Assembly (NCBI RefSeq): GCF_031844705.1
Contig: NZ_CP134609.1
Span: 3,534,001-3,598,000 of the forward strand
Direction: 5' to 3'
Length of the DNA: 64,000 nt
Source: Streptomyces sp. ITFR-16
Lineage (GTDB): Bacteria > Actinomycetota > Actinomycetes > Streptomycetales > Streptomycetaceae
Shown one piece after another: positions 1 through 8,230 of this stretch. Each line of letters opens with the position of its first letter. Position 1 is the first letter of the stretch. The position numbers and the translations under genes were made by a program. The notes under the pieces were generated by a model. The model was given only the letters and a program-made list of their open reading frames with translations, did not search any database and was not told the origin of the DNA.

Positions 1-1655
1 ACGGCGCCGGGAGCATCTATCTCGAAGTGGCCGCCGGGGTCACCGCCTTCATCCTCGCCGGGCGCTATTTCGAGGCCCGCTCCAAGCGGAAGGCGGGCGC
101 CGCGCTGAAGGCGCTGCTGGAGCTCGGCGCGAAGGAGGTCACCGTCCTGCGCGAGGGGCGCGAGACGACCGTGGACACGGCGGACCTGCGGACCGGGGAC
201 CGGTTCCTGGTGCGGCCGGGCGAGAAGATCGCCACGGACGGGCTCGTCGTCGAGGGCAGCTCGGCGGTGGACGCGTCCATGCTCACCGGCGAGTCCGTTC
301 CGGTGGAGGTCGGCGTCGGCGACCCGGTGACCGGCGCCACGCTCAACGCGGGCGGCCGGCTCGTCGTCGAGGCGACCCGCGTCGGCGCCGACACCCAGCT
401 CGCCAGGATGGCGAAGCTGGTCGAGGACGCGCAGAACGGCAAGGCGGCGGCGCAGCGGCTGGCGGACCGGATCTCGGCGGTGTTCGTCCCCGTCGTGATC
501 GCGCTGGCGCTCGGCACGCTGGGCTTCTGGCTGGCCGACGGGGCGGGCCCGACGGCGGCGTTCACGGCGGCCGTCGCCGTCCTGATCATCGCCTGCCCCT
601 GCGCCCTCGGACTCGCCACCCCGACCGCCCTCATGGTCGGCACAGGACGCGGCGCCCAGCTCGGCATCCTCATCAAGGGCCCCGAAGTCCTGGAGACCAC
701 CCGCCGCATCGACACCATCGTGCTGGACAAGACCGGCACCGTCACCACCGGCCGCATGACCCTCCAGACCATCCACACCACACCCGGCACCACCGAACAC
801 GACACACTCCGCCTCGCCGGCGCCCTCGAACACGCCTCCGAACACCCCATCGCCCAAGCCATCGCCACCGCAGCCACCGACCTCACCGGCACCCCCCACC
901 CCACCCCCGAGGACTTCACCAACATCCCCGGGCTCGGCGTCCAGGGCATCGTCGACGGGCATGCCGTGCTCGTCGGGCGGGAACAGCTGCTGGCCGAGTG
1001 GGAGATACGTCTCCCGGCCGAACTGGCCCGCCGCAAGGCCGAGGCGGAGGCCGCGGGCCGGACGGCGATCGCGGTGGCCTGGGACGGCGAGGCGCGCGCG
1101 GTGCTGGAGGTGGCCGACGCGGTGAAGGACACGAGCGCCGAGGCGATCGTGCGGCTGCGCGCCCTCGGGCTGACCCCGATCCTGCTGACCGGCGACAACC
1201 GGGCGGTGGCCGAGTCGGTCGCGGCCGAGGTCGGCATCGACGAGGTGTACGCGGAGGTCATGCCGCAGGACAAGGTGGACGTCGTCAAGCGGCTCCAGGG
1301 CCGGGGCCGTTCGGTGGCGATGGTCGGCGACGGGGTGAACGACGCGGCCGCCCTCGCCCAGGCCGATCTGGGGCTGGCGATGGGCACGGGGACGGACGCG
1401 GCGATCGAGGCCGGTGACCTGACCCTGGTGCGCGGGGACCTGCGGGCGGCGGCGGACGCGATCCGGCTGGCGCGCAGGACCCTGGGCACCATCCGCACCA
1501 ACCTGTTCTGGGCCTTCGCCTACAACGTGGCCGCCCTGCCGCTGGCGGCTGCGGGGCTGCTGAACCCGATGATCGCGGGGGCGGCGATGGCGTTCTCGTC
1601 GGTGTTCGTGGTCGGCAACTCGCTGCGGCTGCGCGGGTTCCGGGCCGGGGTGTAG
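1..1655 (+). CDS. Copper-type heavy-metal P1B-ATPase, 3' part (5' end outside window)
   Basis: This is the C-terminal part of a P-type ATPase that exports a soft metal, probably Cu(I), across the cell membrane. The frame is open from base 3 with no stop, so the start and any N-terminal metal-binding domains lie upstream of the window. Motifs appear in family order: the actuator loop TGES (about base 285), the CPC transmembrane metal-site motif in [12 protein letters not shown] (about 595-630), the phosphorylated DKTGT (about 727), the SEHP motif typical of P1B pumps (about 838), and the hinge [10 protein letters not shown] (about 1327). Two hydrophobic segments close the protein. CPC with SEHP fits CopA-like pumps; the exact metal is inferred. 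A hairpin downstream probably ends the transcript. Confidence 0.93.
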   Translation, partial: GAGSIYLEVAAGVTAFILAGRYFEARSKRKAGAALKALLELGAKEVTVLREGRETTVDTADLRTGDRFLVRPGEKIATDGLVVEGSSAVDASMLTGESVPVEVGVGDPVTGATLNAGGRLVVEATRVGADTQLARMAKLVEDAQNGKAAAQRLADRISAVFVPVVIALALGTLGFWLADGAGPTAAFTAAVAVLIIACPCALGLATPTALMVGTGRGAQLGILIKGPEVLETTRRIDTIVLDKTGTVTTGRMTLQTIHTTPGTTEHDTLRLAGALEHASEHPIAQAIATAATDLTGTPHPTPEDFTNIPGLGVQGIVDGHAVLVGREQLLAEWEIRLPAELARRKAEAEAAGRTAIAVAWDGEARAVLEVADAVKDTSAEAIVRLRALGLTPILLTGDNRAVAESVAAEVGIDEVYAEVMPQDKVDVVKRLQGRGRSVAMVGDGVNDAAALAQADLGLAMGTGTDAAIEAGDLTLVRGDLRAAADAIRLARRTLGTIRTNLFWAFAYNVAALPLAAAGLLNPMIAGAAMAFSSVFVVGNSLRLRGFRAGV

Positions 1656-1672
1656 GCCGGATCAGCCCCAGG

Positions 1673-1700
1673 GAGCGCCCCGCCCTCGGGCGAGGCGCTC
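1673..1700 (+). terminator. Probable terminator after the P-type ATPase
   Basis: A 13-nt inverted repeat (left arm 1673-1685, right arm 1688-1700) pairs with one mismatch and starts 17 bases past the ATPase stop. It is GC-rich with a two-base gap and no long T run, as is usual in Streptomyces. Confidence 0.55.
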
Positions 1701-1748
1701 TTCGAGCGCGGCGGCCCCGTTGTCAGTGCCCGCGCCTACGCTGCCGTC

Positions 1749-2300
1749 ATGAGCGACTTGCTGTACGACGCGTTTCCCGGGCACGAGGTGAGTCTCGTGT
1801 TCGCCCGGGGCCTGCCCCTGTCCGCACTCACCTCGGGCCTGCGCGGGATGAACCGCGAGCCGCTTGCCGAGGGCGAGGCGGGCGGCTGGGTGTGGGCGGT
1901 GCACGACATGGTGAACGACGAGCTGGAGGACTGGGAGAACGTCGACTACCCGCAGGTCTGCCCGCAGGGCGCCGAGGTCGTGGTGTTCGTGACCGAGCCG
2001 TGCAGCGCCAAGGCGCACGGGCCGGGCTTCTCCTATCTGCGTGACGGCGGGTGGACGCTCTCCTTCAGCTTCGAGGATCTGAGCCAGCGCGGGGGTGACA
2101 ACCCCGACTACCTGTCGGCCGAGCTGCTCGCCGCGGGCCTCATAGGCCCCGGGTCCGAGTGCACCGAGTGGGAGACGGAGGAGGGCCACGACTGCTACGA
2201 GGAGCACGAGTCCGACCGGGAGATCCGGATCGCGCGGGCGATAGCGGAAGCCTTCGCCCTGCCGTCGCCCCCGCTCGCCCTGGCGGTGACGGCACCGTGA
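1749..2300 (+). CDS. DUF6461-like protein, copy 1
   Basis: This 183-residue soluble protein of unknown function resembles the actinobacterial DUF6461 family. It opens with a segment containing FARGLPLSAL and then GGWVWAVHD. A central hydrophobic strand VVVFVTEP is followed by a cysteine and an aromatic stretch, and the C-terminus is acidic. No catalytic motif, signal peptide or membrane segment is visible. The ATG is preceded by a purine-poor leader, so the ribosome-binding site is weak. Its stop overlaps the GTG start of the next gene as GTGA, so the two are translationally coupled. The next gene is a divergent paralogue. Family membership is from pattern memory; function is unknown. Confidence 0.8.
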   Translation: MSDLLYDAFPGHEVSLVFARGLPLSALTSGLRGMNREPLAEGEAGGWVWAVHDMVNDELEDWENVDYPQVCPQGAEVVVFVTEPCSAKAHGPGFSYLRDGGWTLSFSFEDLSQRGGDNPDYLSAELLAAGLIGPGSECTEWETEEGHDCYEEHESDREIRIARAIAEAFALPSPPLALAVTAP

Positions 2301-2845
2301 CCACGCCCTTCATCGCCCCGGACACGTTCGTCACCTACGCCAGGGGCCTGGACCTGCCCGCGCTCAGCGGGATCTACGCCGACGCGGGACACCCCGCCCG
2401 TACGGAGGGGGCCTCGGACGGCTGGGTCTGGGTGACGCACGACGCGGCCGGCGGACGCGGCGGCGAGGTCGCGGACCTGGCGGGCCATCTCACCGGGTTC
2501 CGCTACGAGGAGCGGTTCGGCCGGCCCAACCCCGTGGAGACGGTGTTCCTGGCCTCGACCCCGGCGTGCGCCTGTCCGCACGGGCAGAACTACGCGGTCC
2601 CGCACTGCGAGCTGCATCCGTTCCACTTCATCCACAGCCGGCGCGGGTTCGCGCAGACGTACTTCAACGTGGGGCGGCGCCGCGAGTCGCGCCGGTACGG
2701 CGACGTGCTGGTACGGGAGCTGCTGGAGGCCGGCATCGTCGGCCGGGAGACGCCGCGCTACGAGGCGGAGCCCGGGTTCAACGCGGACGGCGGCGTGACG
2801 ATGCGGATCGTCGCCGACTACTTCGGGCTGCCCGCAGCCGTCTGA
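2297..2845 (+). CDS. DUF6461-like protein, copy 2
   Basis: This is a 182-residue paralogue of the gene before it, almost equal in length and sharing the pattern YARGLDLPAL, then DGWVWVTHD, then a central VFL strand followed by cysteines. The start is GTG at 2297, overlapping the previous stop, so the pair forms one coupled unit. Copy 2 has a Cys/His-rich middle (CACPHGQNYAVPHCELHPFH) absent from copy 1. That might bind a metal, but this is speculation. No signal peptide or membrane helix is seen. Function is unknown. The arrangement is best explained by tandem duplication and divergence. Confidence 0.78.
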   Translation: MTTPFIAPDTFVTYARGLDLPALSGIYADAGHPARTEGASDGWVWVTHDAAGGRGGEVADLAGHLTGFRYEERFGRPNPVETVFLASTPACACPHGQNYAVPHCELHPFHFIHSRRGFAQTYFNVGRRRESRRYGDVLVRELLEAGIVGRETPRYEAEPGFNADGGVTMRIVADYFGLPAAV

Positions 2846-3456
2846 CACCGAAGCGGGCGGCGCTCGTCTTCCTCACGTCGAACGGGGCGGTGATCTCGTA
2901 CGTGTCGGCGTTGCCCCCGAGGGGGTTGCCCGGGGCCCGCAGCGACGGTCTGATCGCGCACGGGCACCGCCGGATCGGCTTCATCGGCGATCTGCCGGCG
3001 CGGCTGTACACCCGCCGTGAACGGCTCGCCGGATACCGGGCCGCCCTCGCCGAGGCCGGTCTGTCCCACGACCGGGCGCTGGTCGCGGACGCCCACGACC
3101 CGGCGGGCGCCGCCGACGCGACGGCCCGGCTGCTCGCCCTGCCCGACCCGCCGACCGCCCTGCTGTCCGGGAACAACGTCATGACGGACGGGGTGCTGAC
3201 GGAGGTCTCGCGCAGCCGCCGCAAGGATGTCGCGGTCGTCGCCTTCGACGACGTCCCCATGGCCGCGATCCTGGAGCCGGGGCTCACCGTCGTCGCCCAG
3301 GAACCCGCCACCATGGGCGAGCTGGCGGGGGCCCTCGCCGTCGAACGCCTCGACGGCGACCGCTCCCGCAGCCGCACCCTCATGGTCGAGACCCGCCTCG
3401 TGCCGCGCGGCTCCGGCGAACTCCCGGCCCCGCGCGGCGCGGGGCGGACGCTCTAA
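2846..3456 (+). pseudogene. LacI-family regulator remnant
   Basis: The frame from about 2849 to the TAA at 3454 encodes the C-terminal half of a LacI/GalR-type repressor. It includes IAHGHRRIGFIGD, a YTRRERLAGYRAALAEAG segment, PPTALLSGNN, and VAVVAFDDVPMA before a terminal LVPRGSGE tail. The N-terminal helix-turn-helix and the first half of the ligand-binding domain are absent. The stretch before IAHGH also lacks the segment that normally precedes it, so there is an internal deletion as well. No start codon with a ribosome-binding site is evident, and the frame runs open into the upstream gene. It can no longer bind DNA and is read here as a decaying remnant. Confidence 0.75.
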
Positions 3457-3466
3457 CCTCGTGGGC

Positions 3467-4135
3467 ATGGACGACATGGCCCAGGGCGCGCGCGGCACGG
3501 ACGGCACCCTTCGCGACCGCTGGTACGACTGCCTCGTCGCGGTCCGGGGCGGCGCGGAGGACCCCGACCCGCTGCCGTATGCCGACAACCTCCTGGCGCG
3601 CTGGGCCGAGCCGCAGCGCGAGTACCACACCACGGCCCATCTGGCGGCGGTCCTCGACCACATCGACACGCTCGCCGGTCATGCAGCGGACCCGGACGCC
3701 GTACGGCTGGCGGCCTGGTTCCACGACGCGGTCTACCGGCCCGACCGCTCGGAGAACGAGGAGCGCAGCGCCGTCCTCGCCGAGCGCGCGCTGCCCGAGG
3801 CCGGGGTGCCCGCCGGCGTCACGGCGGAGGTCGCCCGGCTGGTCCGGCTCACCGTCTCGCACGACCCGGCCGCCGGTGACACCAACGGTGAGGTGCTGTG
3901 CGACGCGGACCTGGCGATCCTCGCGGCGGGGCCGAAGGAGTACGCGCGGTACGCGGCCCGGGTGCGCGAGGAGTACGGCTTCGTGCCGGACGAGGCGTTC
4001 CGGGAGGGGCGGGCCGCCGTGCTGCGGCAGCTCCTGGAGCTGCCGCGCCTGTTCCGTACGCCGCACGGGGCGGCGGAGTGGGAGCCGGGGGCGCGGCACA
4101 ACCTGCTGACCGAGCTGGAGCTGCTCGCGCGCTGA
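3467..4135 (+). CDS. HD-domain phosphohydrolase-like protein
   Basis: This 222-residue cytosolic protein has an HD-superfamily metal site. The visible ligands are EYHTTAH near the N-terminus, the HD pair in AWFHDAVY about residue 85, and a later Asp in CDADLAIL about residue 146. This order (H...HD...D) is that of metal-dependent phosphohydrolases, although actinobacterial members of this short family have no assigned substrate. The ATG at 3467 is chosen because it follows the LacI remnant stop by 10 bases and keeps the conserved N-terminal helix; MDDMAQ allows a second start three codons in. It is followed by the MFS transporter about 80 bases later. Confidence 0.85.
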   Translation: MDDMAQGARGTDGTLRDRWYDCLVAVRGGAEDPDPLPYADNLLARWAEPQREYHTTAHLAAVLDHIDTLAGHAADPDAVRLAAWFHDAVYRPDRSENEERSAVLAERALPEAGVPAGVTAEVARLVRLTVSHDPAAGDTNGEVLCDADLAILAAGPKEYARYAARVREEYGFVPDEAFREGRAAVLRQLLELPRLFRTPHGAAEWEPGARHNLLTELELLAR

Positions 4136-4214
4136 GCGGTGCCCGGACGCGGACCCCGTACACGGCCCCCGGACACGGGGAATGCCAGGGACGTCCGCGC
4201 TGTTGGCACCTGTC

Positions 4215-5477
4215 ATGCCCGACTCTGCCGCTAGCCGTTCCCGTATGCCCCTGGCCGTATACATACTCGGCCTCTCGGTCTTCGCTCTCGGTACGAGCGA
4301 GTTCATGCTCTCCGGACTGCTGCCACCGATCGCCGACGACATGGACGTGTCGATCCCGCGTGCCGGACTCCTCATATCCGCGTTCGCGATCGGCATGGTG
4401 ATCGGCGCCCCGCTGCTCGCCGTGGCGACGCTCCGGCTGCCGCGCCGCACCACGCTCATCGCCCTGATCTCGGTCTTCGGCCTCGGGCAGGTCGCGGGCG
4501 CGCTCGCGCCGACGTACGAGGTGCTCTTCGCGTCCCGGGTGGTCAGCGCCCTCGCGTGCGCCGGGTTCTGGGCGGTCGGCGCGGCCGTGGCCATCGCGAT
4601 GGTGCCGGTGAACGCGCGGGCCCGCGCCATGGCCGTGATGATCGGCGGGCTCTCCATCGCCAATGTGCTGGGGGTGCCGCTGGGCGCCTTCCTCGGGGAG
4701 AACCTCGGCTGGCGTTCGGCGTTCTGGGCGGTCGGAGCGGCCTCGGCCGTGGCGCTCGTGGGGGTGGCGACGCTGATCCCGCGCATCCCGCTGCCGGACG
4801 AGAAGCCGCAGCTGGGGCGGGAGATGAGCATCTACCGCGACCGGCAGGTGTGGCTGTCGATCGTGATCACCGCGCTCGCGGCGGGCGGGGTGTTCTGCGC
4901 GTTCAGCTATCTGGCGCCGCTGCTGACGGATGTCGCCGGGCTCGACTCGGGCTGGGTGCCGACGGTGCTCGCCCTGTTCGGGGTCGGTGCGCTGATCGGT
5001 ACGACGATCGGCGGCCGGGTCGCGGACGCGCACCTCTTCGGGGTGCTGCTGAGCGGGATCGCCGCCTCGACGGTGTTCCTGGCGGCGCTGGCGCTGTTCG
5101 CCTCGAACCAGGCCGCCGTGGTCACGCTGTCGTTCCTGCTGGGCCTGTCGGCGTTCTACACGGCGCCGGCGCTGAACGCCCGGATGTTCAATGTCGCGGG
5201 CGCCGCCCCGACCCTGGCGGGCGCGACGACGACCGCCGCGTTCAACCTGGGCAACACCGGTGGCCCCTGGCTGGGCGGCTCGGTGATCGACGCGGACTTC
5301 GGGTTCGCGGCGACCGCGTGGGCGGGGGCGGCGATGACCGTGCTGGCTCTGGTGGCCGTGGTGTTCTCGCTGCGGCTCCAGCGCTCGCGCACCTCCGCGT
5401 CCCGGCTGGTGGCGGGGGCGCCGGCCGCCGCGTCGCGCGACGCGGTCGAGGTGTGCGCGCCCACGACCGGCTCCTGA
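4215..5477 (+). CDS. MFS drug exporter, Cmx/CmlR (chloramphenicol resistance) family
   Basis: This is a proton-driven major facilitator of about 420 residues with 12 predicted hydrophobic segments. The N-terminal pattern SVFALGTSEFMLSGLLPPIA, followed by ISAFAIGMVIGAPL, is characteristic of the Cmx/CmlR/AraJ group of drug/H+ antiporters known from S. lividans chloramphenicol resistance. The substrate is not proven by sequence. In-frame ATGs occur at 4182, 4215 and 4245. 4215 gives a short cytosolic N-tail before the first helix; none has a strong Shine-Dalgarno. The downstream pair of genes converges on it, only four bases from its stop. Confidence 0.88.
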   Translation: MPDSAASRSRMPLAVYILGLSVFALGTSEFMLSGLLPPIADDMDVSIPRAGLLISAFAIGMVIGAPLLAVATLRLPRRTTLIALISVFGLGQVAGALAPTYEVLFASRVVSALACAGFWAVGAAVAIAMVPVNARARAMAVMIGGLSIANVLGVPLGAFLGENLGWRSAFWAVGAASAVALVGVATLIPRIPLPDEKPQLGREMSIYRDRQVWLSIVITALAAGGVFCAFSYLAPLLTDVAGLDSGWVPTVLALFGVGALIGTTIGGRVADAHLFGVLLSGIAASTVFLAALALFASNQAAVVTLSFLLGLSAFYTAPALNARMFNVAGAAPTLAGATTTAAFNLGNTGGPWLGGSVIDADFGFAATAWAGAAMTVLALVAVVFSLRLQRSRTSASRLVAGAPAAASRDAVEVCAPTTGS

Positions 5478-5481
5478 GCGC

Positions 5482-5754
5482 TCAGCCCGGGGCGGGGCGG
5501 CCCTTCGGACGGCGCAGGCCCGCCTCCGTGATCCGGCGGACCAGCTCCTTGGAGCCGATGGGCCGGGCCCCGGCGCGTACCGCGTCCTCGTACCGCGACT
5601 GCGGTACGTCGTAGTGGTCGCGCTCGAAGGCGCGCTCGGGGCAGCCGATGGACGCCGCGAAGGCGTGCAGCTCCTCGAACGACACATCGCTGACCAGGTG
5701 CGACCAGAGCCGCCCGTGCCCCGGCCAGTCCGGCGGGTCGATGTAGAGGGTCAC
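5482..5754 (-). CDS. DUF4031 protein
   Basis: This is a 90-residue protein beginning VTLYIDPPDWPGHGRLWSHL, the hallmark opening of the DUF4031 family, with later conserved segments SFEELHAFA and HYDVPQSRY. The GTG start at 5754 lies inside the last codon and stop of the upstream gene (GTGA overlap), so translation is coupled. Function is unknown. DUF4031 proteins are small and cytosolic, and the conserved His/Asp/Tyr residues suggest an enzymatic or binding role, but that is inference. Confidence 0.85.
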   Translation of the reverse strand: MTLYIDPPDWPGHGRLWSHLVSDVSFEELHAFAASIGCPERAFERDHYDVPQSRYEDAVRAGARPIGSKELVRRITEAGLRRPKGRPAPG

Positions 5755-6119
5755 CGCCGCAGTATCCCGGCGAGCGCGCCGACCGGGGCGACCGCCACGG
5801 TGGCCTTGGTGCAGACCCAGTGCGGGTCCGGGCCGAGCTCCGGCTCGACATCCAGCGCGTGCGGATCGCCCGCGTCGCAGACCGGGCACAGCGGCCAGCG
5901 GCCGTAGCGCTCCAGCAGCGCGTCCTGCACGTCCTGGGCGACCAGGCCGACGACGAACTCCACTCCCTCCGGCCACTGCTCCACCCACCAGCGCCGGTGC
6001 GTCACCGCGTCCTCGACCAGCGAGACGATCTGCGCCTCCGCGACGTCTCCGGCGGCGAGGTCGGCCATGACGAGTGCGCGAGCGGTGTGCAGCACCTGCT
6101 CCAGTCGGTTCGGCTCCAT
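5751..6119 (-). CDS. Conserved hypothetical protein, cotranscribed with DUF4031 gene
   Basis: This is a 122-residue soluble protein starting MEPNRLEQVLHTARALVMAD. A C-terminal CPVCDAGDPH segment carries a CxxC pair that could be a small zinc knuckle, and a later Cys lies in HWVCTKATV. There is no membrane helix. The ATG at 6119 begins a helix that fits a domain start, and upstream frame extension reads through low-complexity sequence. Its stop overlaps the GTG of the DUF4031 gene, so the two probably act together. Function is unknown. Confidence 0.78.
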   Translation of the reverse strand: MEPNRLEQVLHTARALVMADLAAGDVAEAQIVSLVEDAVTHRRWWVEQWPEGVEFVVGLVAQDVQDALLERYGRWPLCPVCDAGDPHALDVEPELGPDPHWVCTKATVAVAPVGALAGILRR

Positions 6120-6203
6120 GGAGCCATTGTCCACCTGCCCGCGCGGAGCCCGGGAGCGTCCTGCCAGAGGTCGGGACCAAAGGGGGGTTGACGGACCCCG
6201 GGG

Positions 6204-6220
6204 TTGAAAATATCTTTCAA
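6204..6220. promoter_or_regulatory. Inverted repeat, probable MurR/RpiR operator
   Basis: The half-sites TTGAAA and TTTCAA (spacer ATATC) lie directly upstream of the regulator start at 6223. A second short palindrome, GAAAGTTTC, sits at 6241-6249 inside its first codons. AT-rich TGAAA/TTTCA repeats are typical of RpiR-family operators, so autoregulation is inferred. Confidence 0.6.
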
Positions 6221-6222
6221 AG

Positions 6223-7140
6223 GTGACCAATGACCTGAAGGAAAGTTTCAGCGCCGATTCGCCGCCGGCCCCGGCAGCCCTGGCCGCCAAGGTGCGGACG
6301 CTCGCCCCGTCCATGACCCGCTCCATGCAGCGGGTCGCCGAGGCCGTCGCCGGCGACCCGGCGGGCTGCGCCGCCCTCACGGTCACCGGTCTCGCCGAGC
6401 TCACGGGCACCAGCGAGGCCACCGTGGTCCGCACCGCCCGCCTCCTCGGCTACCCCGGCTACCGCGACCTGCGCCTCGCGCTGGCCGGTCTCGCCGCCCA
6501 CCAGGAGTCCGGCCGGGCCCCCGCCGTCACGGCGGACATAGCGGTCGACGACCCGATCGCCGACGTGGTCGCCAAGCTGGCCTACGACGAGCAGCAGACC
6601 CTCGCCGACACGGCCGCCGGGCTCGACACCGTGCAGCTCGGTGCCGCCGTCGCCGCGGCCGCCACCGCCCGCCGCATCGACATCTACGGGGTGGGCGCCT
6701 CCTCCCTCGTCGGCCAGGACCTCGCCCAGAAGCTGTCCCGGATCGGCCTGATCGCGCACTCCCACATGGACCCGCACCTCGCGGTGACCAACGCCGTGCA
6801 GCTGCGCTCCGGCGACGTGGCCATCGCCATCACGCACTCCGGCTCCACGGGCGACGTCATAGAGCCGTTGCGCGTCGCCTTCGACCGGGGCGCGACGACG
6901 GTCGCCATCACCGGCCGCCCCGACGGACCGGTCACGCAGTACGCCGACCACGTGCTGACCACGTCCACGGCCCGGGAGAGCGAGCTGCGCCCGGCCGCGA
7001 TGTCGAGCCGCACCAGCCAGCTCCTGGTCGTCGACTGCCTGTTCATAGGAGTCGCGCAGCGTACGTACGAGACGGCGGCCCCGGCCCTGGCCGCCTCCTA
7101 CGAGGCGCTGGCCCACCGCCACAACCCGCGCACCCGCTGA
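6223..7140 (+). CDS. murR: MurR/RpiR-family transcriptional regulator
   Basis: This 305-residue regulator has an N-terminal HTH_6 domain (residues about 25-100, with LTGTSEATVVRTARLLGYPGY as the recognition region) and a C-terminal SIS sugar-phosphate binding domain (about 140-265, with YGVGASSLV and ITHSGSTGDVIEPL). It probably senses N-acetylmuramic acid 6-phosphate, because the next two genes are the MurNAc-6-P etherase and a PTS permease. The GTG start gives the usual N-terminal length, but only a weak Shine-Dalgarno is visible. A palindrome abuts the start. The gene lies 80 bases before murQ on the same strand. Repressor or activator status cannot be read from the sequence. Confidence 0.9.
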   Translation: MTNDLKESFSADSPPAPAALAAKVRTLAPSMTRSMQRVAEAVAGDPAGCAALTVTGLAELTGTSEATVVRTARLLGYPGYRDLRLALAGLAAHQESGRAPAVTADIAVDDPIADVVAKLAYDEQQTLADTAAGLDTVQLGAAVAAAATARRIDIYGVGASSLVGQDLAQKLSRIGLIAHSHMDPHLAVTNAVQLRSGDVAIAITHSGSTGDVIEPLRVAFDRGATTVAITGRPDGPVTQYADHVLTTSTARESELRPAAMSSRTSQLLVVDCLFIGVAQRTYETAAPALAASYEALAHRHNPRTR

Positions 7141-7220
7141 CCGCAGACCGCAGACCGCAGACCACTCAGGCACCCGCACCCGCAGAACCGTACGAGTTCA
7201 AGAAAGCAGAGCCGCTCTCC

Positions 7221-8183
7221 ATGACCTCCCTCACCGACGCCGACGCCACCACTCCCGACGGATACGGCGAGCTGCGCGCCCAGCTCGCCACCCTCACCAC
7301 CGAGGCCTTCCGCCCCGAGCTCGCCGAGATCGACCGGCTGGCCACCGCCGAGATAGCCCGGATCATGAACGGCGAGGACCAGACGGTCCCCGCAGCCGTG
7401 GCCGCCCGGCTCCCCGAGATCGCCGCCGCGATCGACGCCACCGCCGCCCGCATGGCGCGCGGCGGCCGGCTGATCTACGCGGGCGCCGGCACCGCCGGCC
7501 GGCTCGGCGTGCTGGACGCCAGCGAGTGCCCGCCCACCTTCAACACCGACCCTGCGGACGTCATCGGCCTCATCGCCGGCGGCCCGTCCGCGATGGTGAC
7601 GGCCGTCGAAGGAGCCGAGGACAGCAAGGAGCTGGCCGCCGCCGACCTCGACGCCCTCGGCCTCACCGCCGACGACACGGTGGTCGGCATCTCCGCCTCC
7701 GGCCGCACGCCGTACGCGATCGGCGCAGTCGAGCACGCCCGCGCGGGCGGCGCGCTGACCATCGGTCTGTCGTGCAACGCGGACTCCGCGCTGGGCGCCG
7801 CCGCCGAGCACCCGCTGGAGGTCGTCGTCGGCCCCGAGCTGCTCACCGGCTCCACCCGGCTCAAGGCGGGCACGGCGCAGAAGCTCGTCCTCAACATGCT
7901 CTCGACGATCACGATGATCCGGCTCGGCAAGACGTACGGAAACCTCATGGTCGACGTGCGCGCCTCCAACGAGAAGCTCCGCGCCCGTTCCCGGCGGATC
8001 GTCGCGCTGGCCACCGGTGCCTCCGACGAGGAGATCGAGGCGGCGCTCGCCGCCACCGACGGCGAGGTGAAGAACGCGATCCTCACCATCCTCGGCCAGG
8101 TCGACGGCCCCACCGCCGCCGCCCTCCTGTCCGCGTCGGACGGCCATCTGCGCGCCGCGCTCGCCGCCGCCCGCACCACCTGA
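7221..8183 (+). CDS. murQ: N-acetylmuramic acid 6-phosphate etherase
   Basis: MurQ cleaves the lactyl ether of MurNAc-6-phosphate to give GlcNAc-6-phosphate and D-lactate in cell-wall sugar recycling. The 320-residue protein carries the family signature GGRLIYAGAGTAGRLG, then the diagnostic ASECPPTF, and a SIS fold with GISASGRTPYAIGA. Length matches the family. The ATG at 7221 follows an AAGAAAGCAGAG purine tract. A 7-bp unit CCGCAGA is repeated three times in the gap after murR. The product GlcNAc-6-P can feed the nagA gene about 26 kb away. It sits in a murR-murQ-murP array. Confidence 0.96.
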   Translation: MTSLTDADATTPDGYGELRAQLATLTTEAFRPELAEIDRLATAEIARIMNGEDQTVPAAVAARLPEIAAAIDATAARMARGGRLIYAGAGTAGRLGVLDASECPPTFNTDPADVIGLIAGGPSAMVTAVEGAEDSKELAAADLDALGLTADDTVVGISASGRTPYAIGAVEHARAGGALTIGLSCNADSALGAAAEHPLEVVVGPELLTGSTRLKAGTAQKLVLNMLSTITMIRLGKTYGNLMVDVRASNEKLRARSRRIVALATGASDEEIEAALAATDGEVKNAILTILGQVDGPTAAALLSASDGHLRAALAAARTT

Positions 8184-8230
8184 CCCCCCGGCTCCACCCC
8201 GCTCCCCCGCACAGCAAGGCACCACGCACC

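Noticed and set aside
65..1501. A 478-codon open frame on the minus strand opposite the P-type ATPase
   Set aside because: Arg/Ser/Pro-rich product typical of an antisense shadow in high-GC DNA; the plus-strand frame has every ATPase motif.
3380..5687. Long minus-strand frames opposite the HD-domain and MFS genes
   Set aside because: Low-complexity shadow products with no domain; the plus-strand genes have clear family motifs and normal codon bias.
7140..7160. Three tandem copies of CCGCAGA between murR and murQ
   Set aside because: Too short and imperfect to be a regulatory array or CRISPR; no further copies nearby.
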